DNA from: Muscardinus avellanarius
Taxonomy: Eukaryota; Chordata; Mammalia; Rodentia; Gliridae
Direction of reading: 5' to 3'
NCBI GenBank assembly: GCA_963383645.1
Contig: OY726564.1
Location: forward strand, 113,200,040-113,264,039
Length of the DNA stretch: 64,000 bases
The notes under the pieces were generated by a model. That model did not search any database, was not told the origin of the DNA, and saw only the letters and a list, made by a program, of their open reading frames with translations. The translations under genes and the position numbers were made by a program. Within the stretch, counting starts at the first letter, position 1. Each line of letters begins with the position of its first letter. This document shows positions 12,128 through 21,954 of this stretch, in pieces.

Positions 12128-12175
12128 GACACCTCAATCTGTGAAGCTAACAGAATCTGATATTAAAACCAGGCA

Positions 12176-12390
12176 GCGTGCAGGGCATAGTAGCACGCGG
12201 TTTTACTCCCAGGACACTGGAAGCTGAAACAGGATCATAGGTGTGAGGCCAGCCTCAGCAACTTAGCAAGACCCTTAGAAACTTAGAACCTGTTTCAAAA
12301 TAAAAAGGATAAAAAGGACTGGGGTGTAGTTGGGAGGCAAAATGCCCCTGGGTTCAATCCTCAGCCCAAACAAACAAACAAACAAACAAA
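12176..12390 (+). mobile_element. B1-dID SINE with an AAAC tail
   Basis: A diverged B1 half, an ID half (GGACTGGGGTGTAGTTGGGA) and a CAAA tetranucleotide tail at 12367-12390. Confidence 0.85.
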
Positions 12391-12850
12391 ACCCAAACAA
12401 ATCCAGACAGAGACGGTATATAAAAAAAAGGCATCTGTGGGCCAATCTCTTTCTGAACACAATTGCCAAAGCCTAAAAATGCTAGCGAAGTTGAGCCAGG
12501 ACTCCACAGTAAGTAACATGCCATCAAGACCTAACCAACTTCACCCAGGAGAGCAGGGTGGTCTGGCGTTAGAAGGTCCATCAGCGTATTCACCACGTGA
12601 ACAGATGAAAGACGAAAACACGGCCTTCTAGTGGAGGTATTGATAAAACTCAATCCTTAGCCATGACTCAAAAATTAAAATAGAAGCCCTGGTAACTAGG
12701 AACACAAAGCATCTTTTCGTTTTTAACCTCATATCAAGTGTCTATTTAAAAGTTTTTCTACTGCAGAACTTTTAAAATAACCAGGAAAGGATACTTGCTT
12801 GTATCTTACTTTGTACTAGAGGACCTAGCCAGCAGAAAAATAACTCAGAG

Positions 12851-13479
12851 GAATCAATCTGTTGAAGGAAACGACCAGGACACCCACATCCCCACAGGGC
12901 CCTGAGAAGCTGCTGAAGAGTCCAGTGCCTTGTTGAGCTCCAGGATTCCAGAACTAGGCAGTGTTCTTACTCTTGTTAAAACCCCCAGTTGTGGGCCATC
13001 TACCAAGATCCTCTATCGTTGTCTTTGCGTTGTGCCAGGACCTTTCATAGCCTGAACTTTCCGGGTAGACCGAGGAGTCAATGGCTAGGCATTTCCCTGA
13101 GCCGCTCTGCCTGGGCGAGAGGGCTGATCATCCCGTCTGCTGACTGACCTAGCATCGGATTCTCCTGGGCTCTGCAGAGACAGCGACACAGACGGAGCTC
13201 GGTTCTAGATGCAAGATTACTATGCTCTCAGAAGCCACTTTATTATCATCTTCAGTGTTTTTGGTTTGTTTTTGTTTTCTGCAAGCAACTCTCTTGTCTT
13301 CTAAATTATATTGTCTTCTAAAAATCCCATTTCAGCATGGGGCAAGGGAGCGGTAGTTGGTTTGCGTTCCCTCTCTCTTTGAATGGCTTGCTCTTGTGGC
13401 TTTCCTATGGACTTGCGCAGTATGAGTCACCATGAGCAACTGACTGGGAATGCAGGAGAAGTCTTCTTTGGCTATTTTG
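12851..13479. other. Unannotated intron
   Basis: No assignable repeat or exon. Confidence 0.55.
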
Positions 13480-13590
13480 ATGAACTGTGTGATTGACCCT
13501 GGGCCAGTCATTGAACCTCATCAAGTAATTTCATTCATTGCTAAGTAAAGATAAAACTCAGCCTGGAAAAGCAGGTTAAAATTAGACCTC
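13480..13590 (+). mobile_element. Probable MIR fragment
   Basis: GAACTGTGTGATTGACCCTG and CCAGTCATTGAACCTCATC parallel the MIR core (GTGTGACCTTGGGCAAGTC...). Diverged. Confidence 0.45.
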
Positions 13591-13899
13591 ACCATTTAAA
13601 TGAGTCACTCTCTTAATAACTTACACAAATTAGATCCTTCCCGTAACATTTCCATGTGTGGGAGGGAATCTCCTCTGTAATTCTTACCTCGTTACAACCC
13701 ATTCACGGTTCTCTCTCCGTCCTCTGCTACTTCTCCACTTGCTTATTTCACTTCCCTGGTTCGTTTCAGACAGCAATCATGGGCCTCCGTGAGGACCAGC
13801 CCAAGACAAAGTTTTGATATCGTACGTGAGTACCAGAAACACGCGCACACATACGCATAGGAGTGGAGGGAAAAGTGGACTTAGACAAAGCCTTGTGTA

Positions 13900-14090
13900 A
13901 GTTCTAGCTCCTCCGCGAACCAGCTTTTTGATCTTAAGAAGCCAGTGAAATTCTCTGAGCCCGTACTTTCTAATTTACAAAATGGCCACCCCGCTGTTCC
14001 ACCTTTTAAATTTCATGGGCAATTACCTCAAAAACCAAAGATAATAAATGTGGACGGTGCCTGGAGGAACTAAAGTATATTTTTATTCAC
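13900..14090 (+). mobile_element. MIR SINE
   Basis: TCTCTGAGCCCGTACTTTCT, TTTACAAAATGG and GGTGCCTGGAGGAAC follow the MIR core and tail in order. Orientation is plus. Confidence 0.65.
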
Positions 14091-14155
14091 TTGAACTGAA
14101 TAATTCCTTTCACTGAATTTTGTCACCACATGTGGGTCTTAGAAAGTCCTTCAGG

Positions 14156-14359
14156 AGCCGGGCGTGGTGGGCACGCTTGTCATCCCCATGCTTGGGAGGC
14201 GGAGACAGGAGGATCGCACAGGTTCGAAGCCAGCCAGCCACGCGCACTGGCTTAAGAGACCCTGTTTCCAAATAAAAATATAAAGTAGGTCTGGGAGTGT
14301 AGCCCGGATGTAGAAGGGCTTCCAGGAACCCCAGTACCACCAAAAAAAAAAAAAAAAAA
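14156..14359 (+). mobile_element. Young B1-dID SINE, B-box-less right half
   Basis: A full dimer with a 15-bp target duplication AGAAAGTCCTTCAGG (14141-14155 and 14360-14374) and a pure A tail. The right half ends GGCTTCCAGGAACCCCAGTA, lacking the TGGGTTCAAT seen in older copies. The insertion lies about 370 bp from the DNM3 donor. Confidence 0.95.
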
Positions 14360-14374
14360 AGAAAGTCCTTCAGG

Positions 14375-14733
14375 GATATGCATCCATGTTAGATAGATAC
14401 TGTTCAAATTATGATAGTCAATGAGTCAGGTATAAGTACACACACAGTAGATCAGATTTAAGAAAACTTTCAGGTAATGAAATGTAGTTTTAAGAATGGA
14501 GGCAGCATGACTTCAGCCTACTGCAGAAACAGGAAATAAACTCAGATCTTTCTTATTCGTATTCTTAGTTTTAGAAACAATAACCCACAGTGGAAGTTAA
14601 AAATACATAACAAATGAAGACACCACGAAAGCTGGCCTTCACATCTGAGCTGTGAACACAGGAGCTCTCTGCAAATAGGCTCTGTGGGTCAGTAGCAGCT
14701 CACGGAGGAAATCTGCACAGAAGCTGATTCGTT
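14375..14733. other. DNM3: Intron immediately downstream of the DNM3 exon
   Basis: Non-repetitive intron between the SINE and the donor. Nothing else assignable. Confidence 0.6.
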
Positions 14734-14740
14734 TTCTTAC
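14734..14740 (-). promoter_or_regulatory. DNM3: 5' splice donor of the DNM3 exon
   Basis: The minus strand reads GTAAGAA immediately after exon bases AAAG, a strong U1-type donor. It fixes the exon end in phase 2. Confidence 0.85.
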
Positions 14741-14850
14741 CTTTGCTCCGTGTTAAAGAGTGCAAAGTTGTGCTTGCTAGACATAAAGGTCTTCTCCACG
14801 TCCCGGACTTTCAGGTTGTCCAAGGGAAGCATGTACTTCTTTTCCTTTTC
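14741..14850 (-). CDS. DNM3: Dynamin-3 internal exon, middle of the PH domain
   Basis: On the minus strand the 110 bp read without a stop as 36 codons plus two bases. They include [18 protein letters not shown] and [15 protein letters not shown], the middle of the dynamin pleckstrin-homology domain (about residues 555-590 in family numbering). YMLPLDNL argues against DNM1, and LKVRDVEK with FALFNTEQ argues against DNM2, so DNM3 fits best. The acceptor is a pyrimidine-rich tract ending CTCTCAATAG; the donor is AAAG followed by GTAAGAA. Entry phase is 0. The exit leaves AG, which an A or G in the next exon would complete to the Arg of the family's TEQR. Dynamin-3 is a large GTPase of membrane fission and endocytosis, known mainly from brain and testis; the PH domain binds phosphoinositides. 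The Thr before FMSSKH and the Asn after it look unusual compared with remembered orthologues. Neither flanking exon lies in the window. Confidence 0.93.
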
Positions 14851-14885
14851 CTATTGAGAGACACAGAGAGAGGGACTTTAATAGA
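14851..14885 (-). promoter_or_regulatory. DNM3: 3' splice site and polypyrimidine tract of the DNM3 exon
   Basis: Read on the minus strand, this is a CT-rich stretch (TCCCTCTCTCTGTGTCTCTC) ending AATAG directly before the first exon codon GAA. It sets the exon start and supports a functional exon rather than a processed copy. Confidence 0.85.
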
Positions 14886-16039
14886 AACTCTTGAACATGC
14901 CCATGGAACATGTCACCAGAATTGGCCGGTGCCTAATGACATTATCTTGATACCATCAGACACTATTTTGATACCAGCTACCAAGAAATCAAAGCTATTT
15001 GGGAGAGGGGACTCCGGTGACTCTTGACACATGGGCTGGAAAAAAAATAGAAATGGGGGAGGGGTGTATAGGGAAGGATTCCAAAATGGAGGAAACACAT
15101 GGTCCTCTAGCCTTTCCCCTTATGTGGGTCCCCCTTAGATGTTTTTAAATGTTAGTTTGATATTAAGAATTTAGCCATCTGTTAATATTTAGCAAAAATG
15201 TTCTGGTCCTAATTCAATGAGAAATGCCAGATGGATTTCATTTCGTGTTTTATTTGCAGCCTAAGCAGTTTTGATAGCCAGTGTTGGCAGGGGAGAGGAA
15301 GCACAAGGGCCCTGGTATGAAATACCCCATAACATATGAGAAAACACTTCCCTCGGTCGGGGTGAGAAGAAAAATTGAAGTCCAGGAAAGCAATTATTCT
15401 ATAACAATTCCATGAATTTCATAGAATTACTAAGCCCTTTGGGGAAGCATAAAATAACCTATTAGAAGTAGGTTGATATTAACTAGAACAAGTTCTCTTT
15501 GAAAATGAATCATTTTCTTAGGAAGACTATGGACACTGGAATGGGGAGGTGTGCAGATGGGGCCAGCCTGACAATAGTAGAACCTACAGGATGCCAAGGA
15601 ATTATTGGACATGTTTCTTTTTAGGGATTGGCAGAGGGGCAATATCATTTATGTATATAAATTTTGCCTAACAAGCGGTGGAATAAGAGAAAGTCGAATA
15701 CTCAGCTTAAGAAGCCTAGTAAATACCTATTGCCAGGGGGGTGTCAGCGCCGACTGGTTAAACAGTAGTCCTCTGTACGGGAAAGCAAGGGGACCAGACT
15801 CCAGGGAGGAAGGCATGGAGACTTGCTTGTAATGTTTAATAAACAACTACTAATACCTGTGAGAAATATGTGCGCCACACGAGAGTGTTTGGCACGAGCT
15901 CTGCTGCTCCTGCAGTACACGGGCTACGTCCCTGTTGCTGTGGGGAGCTCAGTGACCAGAGCACGACTCCTCCACGTTCACACGCGTGTCCTGGGCACCA
16001 CTCTAGCGCAGGGGAACTTCTGGCCTTGCCACTTCTTTC
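14886..16039. other. DNM3: Intron immediately upstream of the DNM3 exon
   Basis: Repeat-poor. Open frames at 15800-16080 on both strands have no recognisable motifs. Confidence 0.55.
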
Positions 16040-16545
16040 TGTCTTAAGCTTTTTCATTATCGGTGCATTGTAGTCGTACATCTTGAAGCTCAGGCTGATA
16101 AAGGCTCACATGCACACATGCTTGCTGAGCCCTCCGCCAGTTCCCACCCTCCCTCCCCCTCCCACCTTTCTGCACTCAACACAGCGATTGGCTTTGATAA
16201 GTTTGCGTATGTTCGCCATGTCCATTGAGGTATTTTCCTCTTCAAGTCTTTTTCCTCCCACTAATTGTACAATCCCTAATTGCCAAACTATGGAACCAGC
16301 CGAGATGTCCATCAACAGATGAGTGGATTATAAAGTTATGGGATATACCTACAAAGGAATTCTACTCAGCCATAAAGAAGAACAAAATTATGTCACGTGC
16401 AGGGAAATGGATGGAACTGGAGATTATGATGCGAAGTAGGGCTAGTCAGACGCCAAAGGTGAAAGGTCAGATGTTCTCCGTCATCTGTGGAAGCTGGGGA
16501 GAACTGGGAACACAGGAGGGTCTCCAGACAAAGGGAACCTAGAGG
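16040..16545. mobile_element. L1 3' end with inverted halves (twin-priming type)
   Basis: The left part (about 16040-16230) is minus-oriented: TCGGTGCATTGTAGTCGTAC is the reverse of the L1 terminus GATTACAATGCACCAATAA seen at 37830. The right part (16255-16545) is plus-oriented upstream sequence: CAACAGATGAGTGGATTATA, CAGGGAAATGGATGGAACTG, CTCCAGACAAAGGGAACC. The 3' segment minus and the 5' segment plus, joined head to head, match a twin-primed insertion. Confidence 0.6.
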
Positions 16546-18694
16546 CCTGGCCATTTCTAATTCCTAAATCGGCAGAGTGCATCCAATTAGCAAGGTGGTA
16601 CTGAACCACAAAAAACAAGGCAGAGTGAAGCAGATGACTTCTTTTCACCTGAAGGAAGCTGGTCAGAGAACAAGATGGCTGCCCTGGCTGACAAAGTCTT
16701 TAAAGGGAAGAAAAACACGTGTAAGAAACCGAACGGGAGTAACGGGCGCCGGGGAAAGACACACAGAAGCAAAGCACCGTGAGAAGACCCTGCCACTTCT
16801 TGTACAAAAGGAACGTATTCCTAAATGGGAGAATACTCTCAATAGCGAGCGATGCCATTTAAGCAAATGAAGCTTCCCCTTGAATCCAGCTGACTTAAAG
16901 CAACTTCGTCACTATTTTAGGACAGAATTCTAAGAGGCCCGATTCTAGACTGAATAAAAATCTATCCAACACAAAACCAAATGAAAATGCTTGGGACCCA
17001 GGGAACATTTCTTCTTTAATGGACATTGTTTTTTCAAAGCCCTAAATTTAAGCAGCTGGGTTTTTTTTTTTTAAGGCATCATCCTATTCAACCTTTTGAA
17101 ATGATGGATTTGCTTTTTAATGGGAAATCTGCATTTCATTGTAAAGATGGAACACAATGTTCTTGGCTTGTTTTCTAGAGAAGAAAGCTCTTTTTGTACC
17201 ACATTTTTCTTTTTTTAGCATATAGTGAAGAGAAAAAGAAAATCCAGCAAGTTGATGTCAGATATTAAACAGTGGAGTAAAACATACATATGTGGACAGG
17301 GACGATGAAAAGTGCAATCTTCATTTTCTAAGTATGAAATGTCACTTATCCAAGGCTTTTGAGGACACAGTTCTAAATCATTTCATAATCCCAATTCTTA
17401 AGACTGACAAAGACAGAAAAAAAAAATTCAGACTGACTTGTTTAATTAAAGTTGTAAGTCAAACAGAAAATTAGGCAAAGCAGCAGTAACTCCAAGCACT
17501 GAAACAATATATCATGGATATTTCTAAAAAATCTTGGTGGTTTTGGGAAAGAGTGATGTTCTGCTGAAAAAAAAAACTGAAATAGCTAAAATAAACAAAA
17601 GGAACAGAAAAGGAAGAAGGATGTACAGAATTATGATTTCCAAAATACATGAGTCTTAGCACAGGCTTAATTAAGGAACTTGCTAAATGATGTATGTCAG
17701 TTCTATTAAACAGTCCAATAATGTGCTGCCCGACATGGGAGCCACCAGCCACAGACAGCTACTGAGACATAGCTGAATTGGGGTGTGTGTAACGTAAAAT
17801 CCACATCAAAGATTTAGCATGAAAATGAAAGTCAACTACCTCATTAGGACCTTTTATACTGACTATATGTTGAAATGATAATATTTTGAGTGGTTGGGAG
17901 TAAAGTATTAGTAAACATGATTTCTCAGACGTACTTTTACCCTTCGTAAGATGGCTGACAGACAAGTCCAAATGACACATTTGACTCATCTTAAGTTTCT
18001 TTGACAGTCCTGAACCCCACGCCCTTATCGTCTCGGTCCTTCCTCCCATCCGCCTAGACAGTTTTCCTTCGGACACTCCTGTTCCTGTTGCCAGGATCGT
18101 CCTTCAACTCTGGTCACCAAGTCTGAAACCTCACTGCTGTGTCTAATATCATCTTCTCCCACCTGCTTTATCACATCAAAACTGTGTGGCACTCATCTGA
18201 AGCATCTGCCAGATTTCCCCGAGTTGGACACTTCCACGTCCAACCTGGCCCCTGGTCGCTCAACAGCATGGTGCCGTAAAGGTCTCTTCTCTCGTCTCTT
18301 GGCTTTCTACGTCCTCTGACAGCATAAGGAGGGCAAGCTTGAGATACTGTGCCGTGAAATCCTTTGCAGTCCTTCAGAACTTTCGGCAGCTTCCCATTAG
18401 AGATGGAAGAAAACCCACTAAACCCCTTAATGTGACATTTAAAAGCACCCACAGATGGGCCCAATCCTGAGTTGTCAGTGTCTCCTTTTTCTCCTTCATA
18501 AGTCTCCATTTTGACCAACTCGGTCTTTGCCAATACTCTGTACCCAATTTCAGCCCCCCTTCAACTCCTATCTACCATGTCTATTTTTTTTTTAGTCCAA
18601 GTATCTTATACTTTACATGCAAAAATTTTCCCAGCATATAACTGCTGTCTCTCTTCTTCTTTCAATGCATATACAACAAGTATTATTTAGTCTA

Positions 18695-18697
<3 letters not shown>
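16546..18697. other. Unannotated intron
   Basis: About 2.1 kb. Frames up to 120 codons (18171-18533 minus) show no known domain. No confident repeat found. Confidence 0.55.
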
Positions 18698-18738
<41 letters not shown>

Positions 18739-18952
18739 GATAGAGATTAAACCCAGGAGTATTATTCCTCCAAGCTACATTTCTAGCCCTATGTTATTCC
18801 TATGTTATTTTTTTTTTTTTAAATTTGGAAACAGCGTCTCACTAAGTTGCAGAGGGCCTTGTTAATTCGCTGAGGCTGACTTCAAACCTGTGATCCTCTT
18901 GCTCAGCCTTGCAAGTTCTGAGGTTCCGGGCAGGGGCCACCACACCCAGCTC
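18698..18952 (-). mobile_element. B1-dID SINE with (TG)n at its tail
   Basis: A 40-bp TG run (18698-18738) abuts GATAGAGATTAAACCCAGG. It is followed by antisense ID, a T-run linker and antisense B1 ending CACCACACCCAGCTC. Confidence 0.9.
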
Positions 18953-18984
18953 TAGTCTATTCTTTTTGAACTAGTCCATCTTAC

Positions 18985-19645
18985 ATGACATGACCTCATT
19001 TTATATAAACGCGTCCCATTCAAACAATTGTGTGAAGGTTGTTGTTCTTTCGAAGCTCAGAATGTTCAGTCATTCCTATTGCTCGAGTAGATTATCTACA
19101 CAGAAAAAAGCAAAAAAAACCAACAACAGCAAAAATGCCAAAAAGCAGAGAATACTTTTTGTAAAAAACAAAACATGAAATTTGATATTTAAGACATATT
19201 TAAACACTCATTTTGGAGAAAGCAAAGTAATATTCTAGGGAAAGATTATTTTTAAAGGGAGATTCAAAAAGGAATATCTGCATTTTTAAGAAATTTCAGA
19301 GATTCGTGTTATCGATTTGACACTGAGCTGGCTTCATCTGTAAAGGCGTTGCATTCAACACGTTGTGTGAAGGTTGCTCATTTGGAACTCAGATTGTGGG
19401 AGGAGGTAATCTATGCCAAGAACAGCAAAAAAGCAGAGAATATAGTTTTGCAATACATAAGACATAAAAAATTTGAAATTTAAAACACTTTAAACATCCA
19501 TTTTGGAGGAAGCGAAGTGAAATTCTAAAGAAAGATGTTTTTTCTTTTAAAGGGAGATTCAAAGAAGAGCATTTGCCTTTCTAAAACCTTCAGAGACGGA
19601 TGCCATTGATTGGACAAAATTCTTTTCTTTGTATTTAAACATAGC
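18985..19645. repeat. Diverged 335-bp tandem duplication
   Basis: Copy A (18985-19323) and copy B (19324-19645) share, in order, CATTCAA..TGTGTGAAGGTTG, AACAGCAAAAA, AAAAGCAGAGAATA, CATTTTGGAG.AAGC.AAGT and TTTTAAAGGGAGATTCAAA. TGTGAAGGTT is at 19031 and 19366, an offset of 335. The sequence matches no repeat family I know. Confidence 0.85.
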
Positions 19646-20044
19646 TGCTCTTTTTTTCTCTCTCTCCTCCGGACAGGAAGATCACCAGGATTCTTTGTAT
19701 GAGAAACATCCAGGATGACAGAGAGAGGAACCATAAGAGACCAAGTGTTCTTTCCTCGTAGTAACTTGGCAAGAATTGAAAGAAATAGGACAGACCAAGA
19801 GCAGGTGCGCCTGTGTGTGAAGGATGACGGCCTAAGGCAAAAGTAGCTGAGTGGTCAACAGGCACTGGGAAAATCCTCAAGGACCAGGCTGAGAATCCTT
19901 CATCCTTTCTGTGTGTTACTGTGCCTAGTAGTGTTGGGTATGGGACCCAACAATGGCGAGTATTATAAATATTGACCTGAGAATGGTGGTTAGCCAAAGG
20001 CAAGCATTAAGATCCCTGAAAGGCTCATATATTAAAGAATCAAA

Positions 20045-20269
20045 TAAGCCAAGCATGGTGGCACACTTTTGTAATTTTAGTACTTGGGAGGCCGAGATAG
20101 GAGAATCACAGGTTTGTGGCCAGCCTTAGCAACTTAGTGAGACTCACAGCACCTTAGTGAGACCCTGTTTTAAAATAAAGAAATGATAATAAAATAAAAT
20201 AGGGATGGGGGTGTAGCTCAGAGGTAGAATAATGCTCCTGGGTTCACTCACCATTACCATGCCCACAAA
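20045..20269 (+). mobile_element. B1-dID SINE with 11-bp target duplication
   Basis: A full dimer ending CCATTACCATGCCCAC. AAAGAATCAAA flanks it at 20034-20044 and 20270-20280. Confidence 0.92.
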
Positions 20270-20544
20270 AAAGAATCAAACAAAAATTTGTATTAAAAAA
20301 GTGTATAAGATGCTTAACTGATTGTCATTGGTTTTGACCACTAAATCTTTACAGAAATTGATAGGCTGCATTTATTTTTATCTTGCCTTTGGGTTGCTTT
20401 TCTTTTCTGCGAAGGCCTTCTTCCCTGAAAGAAGGCAAGCACTGATGGCCTTGACATTTATGACAAGTGTCACTTTCTCCAGGAGGAGCATAGAATGCCA
20501 CAGACCTCTCTGTCCTATAGCTCTCCAGTTGTCCACAGCACCCT

Positions 20545-20680
20545 AGGATATTGATTCGTCATTGATTAGACACTATTTTTTCCTTCATATTCAAACACAG
20601 CAGCTCTTCTTAATACCAGAGAACAATCAGTATTATTTGTATGTGAAGCATCCAGGGTAACAGATTTTCCAGCATCCTCC
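20545..20680. repeat. Partial third copy related to the 19.6-kb duplication
   Basis: TCATTGATTAGACAC, CATATTCAAACACAGCAGCT and GTATGTGAAGCATCCAGG correspond in order to CCATTGATTGGACAA, GTATTTAAACATAGCTGCT and GTATGAGAAACATCCAGG at about 19600-19715. Confidence 0.6.
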
Positions 20681-20952
20681 AATACAGGATGTCAATCCTA
20701 CGGTCTAGGTTGACCTACCCACGATGTACTTTTTGTTTATGTTGGGCTTGTCATGTCGACTGGGTTGAAAGCTCTCAGAGGTCAAGGACTGGGTTGTGGA
20801 TTTTTTGTGAATACACTTAAACAGGTTTTGCACTAGTGCAAATGCAGATGTTGCTTAACAAACACTCGGTTACTGATGACACATCACAAATAAAATTCCA
20901 ACATGGCGAGTCTACCTATATCATCATGTTAAAAACTATCTACCCAGACATC

Positions 20953-20993
20953 CCCAGTACTGGGATTACAGGCATGTACCACCATGCTCAGCT
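20953..20993 (-). mobile_element. SINE fragment (B1 left end)
   Basis: CAGTACTGGGATTACAGGCA through ACCACCATGCTCAGCT is the antisense B1 start only. Confidence 0.75.
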
Positions 20994-21177
20994 ATAAAAA
21001 CTTACTTTTAATACATCAAAGCTCGATATTAAGTGAGCTTATACTATTCTGCGTAACATCATATAATTTGTTAAAGTTTACTAACCTAGACCAGTACAAC
21101 TCATCTGACTATTACAAATCTCATGACTTACACATACAAATGAGCTGTGACAATGCAGTATATTTAAAGCAACAACA

Positions 21178-21180
<3 letters not shown>

Positions 21181-21223
<43 letters not shown>

Positions 21224-21256
21224 GTTGAACCCAGGGATATTCTACCTCTGTAACAG
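21181..21256 (-). mobile_element. (CA)20 joined to an ID fragment
   Basis: Forty bases of CA (21181-21220) run directly into GGGTTGAACCCAGGGATATT, an antisense ID B-box region. The rest of the SINE is missing. Confidence 0.75.
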
Positions 21257-21729
21257 GTGTAACAGAGGTAACGGGGGCAGTAGCTCCATACTGCCACTGT
21301 ACTAGCTACAAAGGTGTGATGGGCCAAAGGAGGAGAGACTGAATGATCCTCCTGCCAAGAACCTGGTGCCAAAACAGGGTCCCAGACCACAGATTTGTAT
21401 AGCTGGAAAAGATTTCTCATCCAGGGGTTATAAATGCTTTTTTAGAATTCTGAAATCATGATATTTAATTGGGCATTCAAGTGTTATAATTTTCTTATTG
21501 CTCAAAAGATAACATTGATCACCATTTTTAATAATAAACTTCTCTTTTTACTTTGATGCACTGCAGCTAGAACGTTTGCAAGTAGGAAGGTCGAAGACAT
21601 TATCCTGGATTTCTGGGTGGACGCTGGGGCCAAATAATATGAGACCGCTCCATGTACTGATCAAAGACTCCCATGCTTTGAGTAAGTGGCACAAAGATTG
21701 TGATACACGTGTGGACTCATCATGTCCTA

Positions 21730-21950
21730 GTCCCCACCTTATTTTCTCAGTATCACCTGTCAGAATAAATTCAAACTCTTCAATATGCTCAGTACACCAG
21801 CCCAGGAAAGTCAATGCACTTCACTTTGGACACAAAACATACCCAATCATATATTCTTCTCTTTGTCTATACTTTGCTCCCACTAGAAATATCTTGCTCT
21901 ATTTGCTATTCAGATTCTTTTTGCCTCAAAATCCATGCAAAAGAGGAGGC
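21730..21950 (+). mobile_element. Possible L2 fragment
   Basis: A CT-rich pattern (AATTCAAACTCTTCAATATG, CTTTGCTCCCACTAGAAATA, TTCTTTTTGCCTCAAAATCC) resembles the 3' part of L2. Diverged. Confidence 0.4.
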
Positions 21951-21954
21951 ATCA

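Larger units (their letters stand above)
9895..12850 (+). mobile_element. Decayed L1 ORF2 (endonuclease to reverse transcriptase), interrupted
   Basis: Ordered ORF2 landmarks are visible: GTACATTCTTCTCAAAC and TTTCTGACCACAGTCCAACT (endonuclease end), CTCTGGCAAGAGAGATTA (linker), GATTCTACTGGTGTTTTCCA, AACAGATGAAAGACGAAAAC, and GTACTAGAGGACCTAGCCAG (RT region). It is broken by the purine array (10373-11460) and two SINEs (11948-12127, 12176-12390). Many stops; it cannot encode protein. Confidence 0.8.

Noticed and set aside
14913..15098. Minus-strand frame next to the DNM3 exon
   Set aside because: It lies upstream of the acceptor in intron sequence and shows no dynamin similarity.
15823..16081. 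Three overlapping frames near an L1 fragment
   Set aside because: Chance frames partly inside the inverted L1 3' end.
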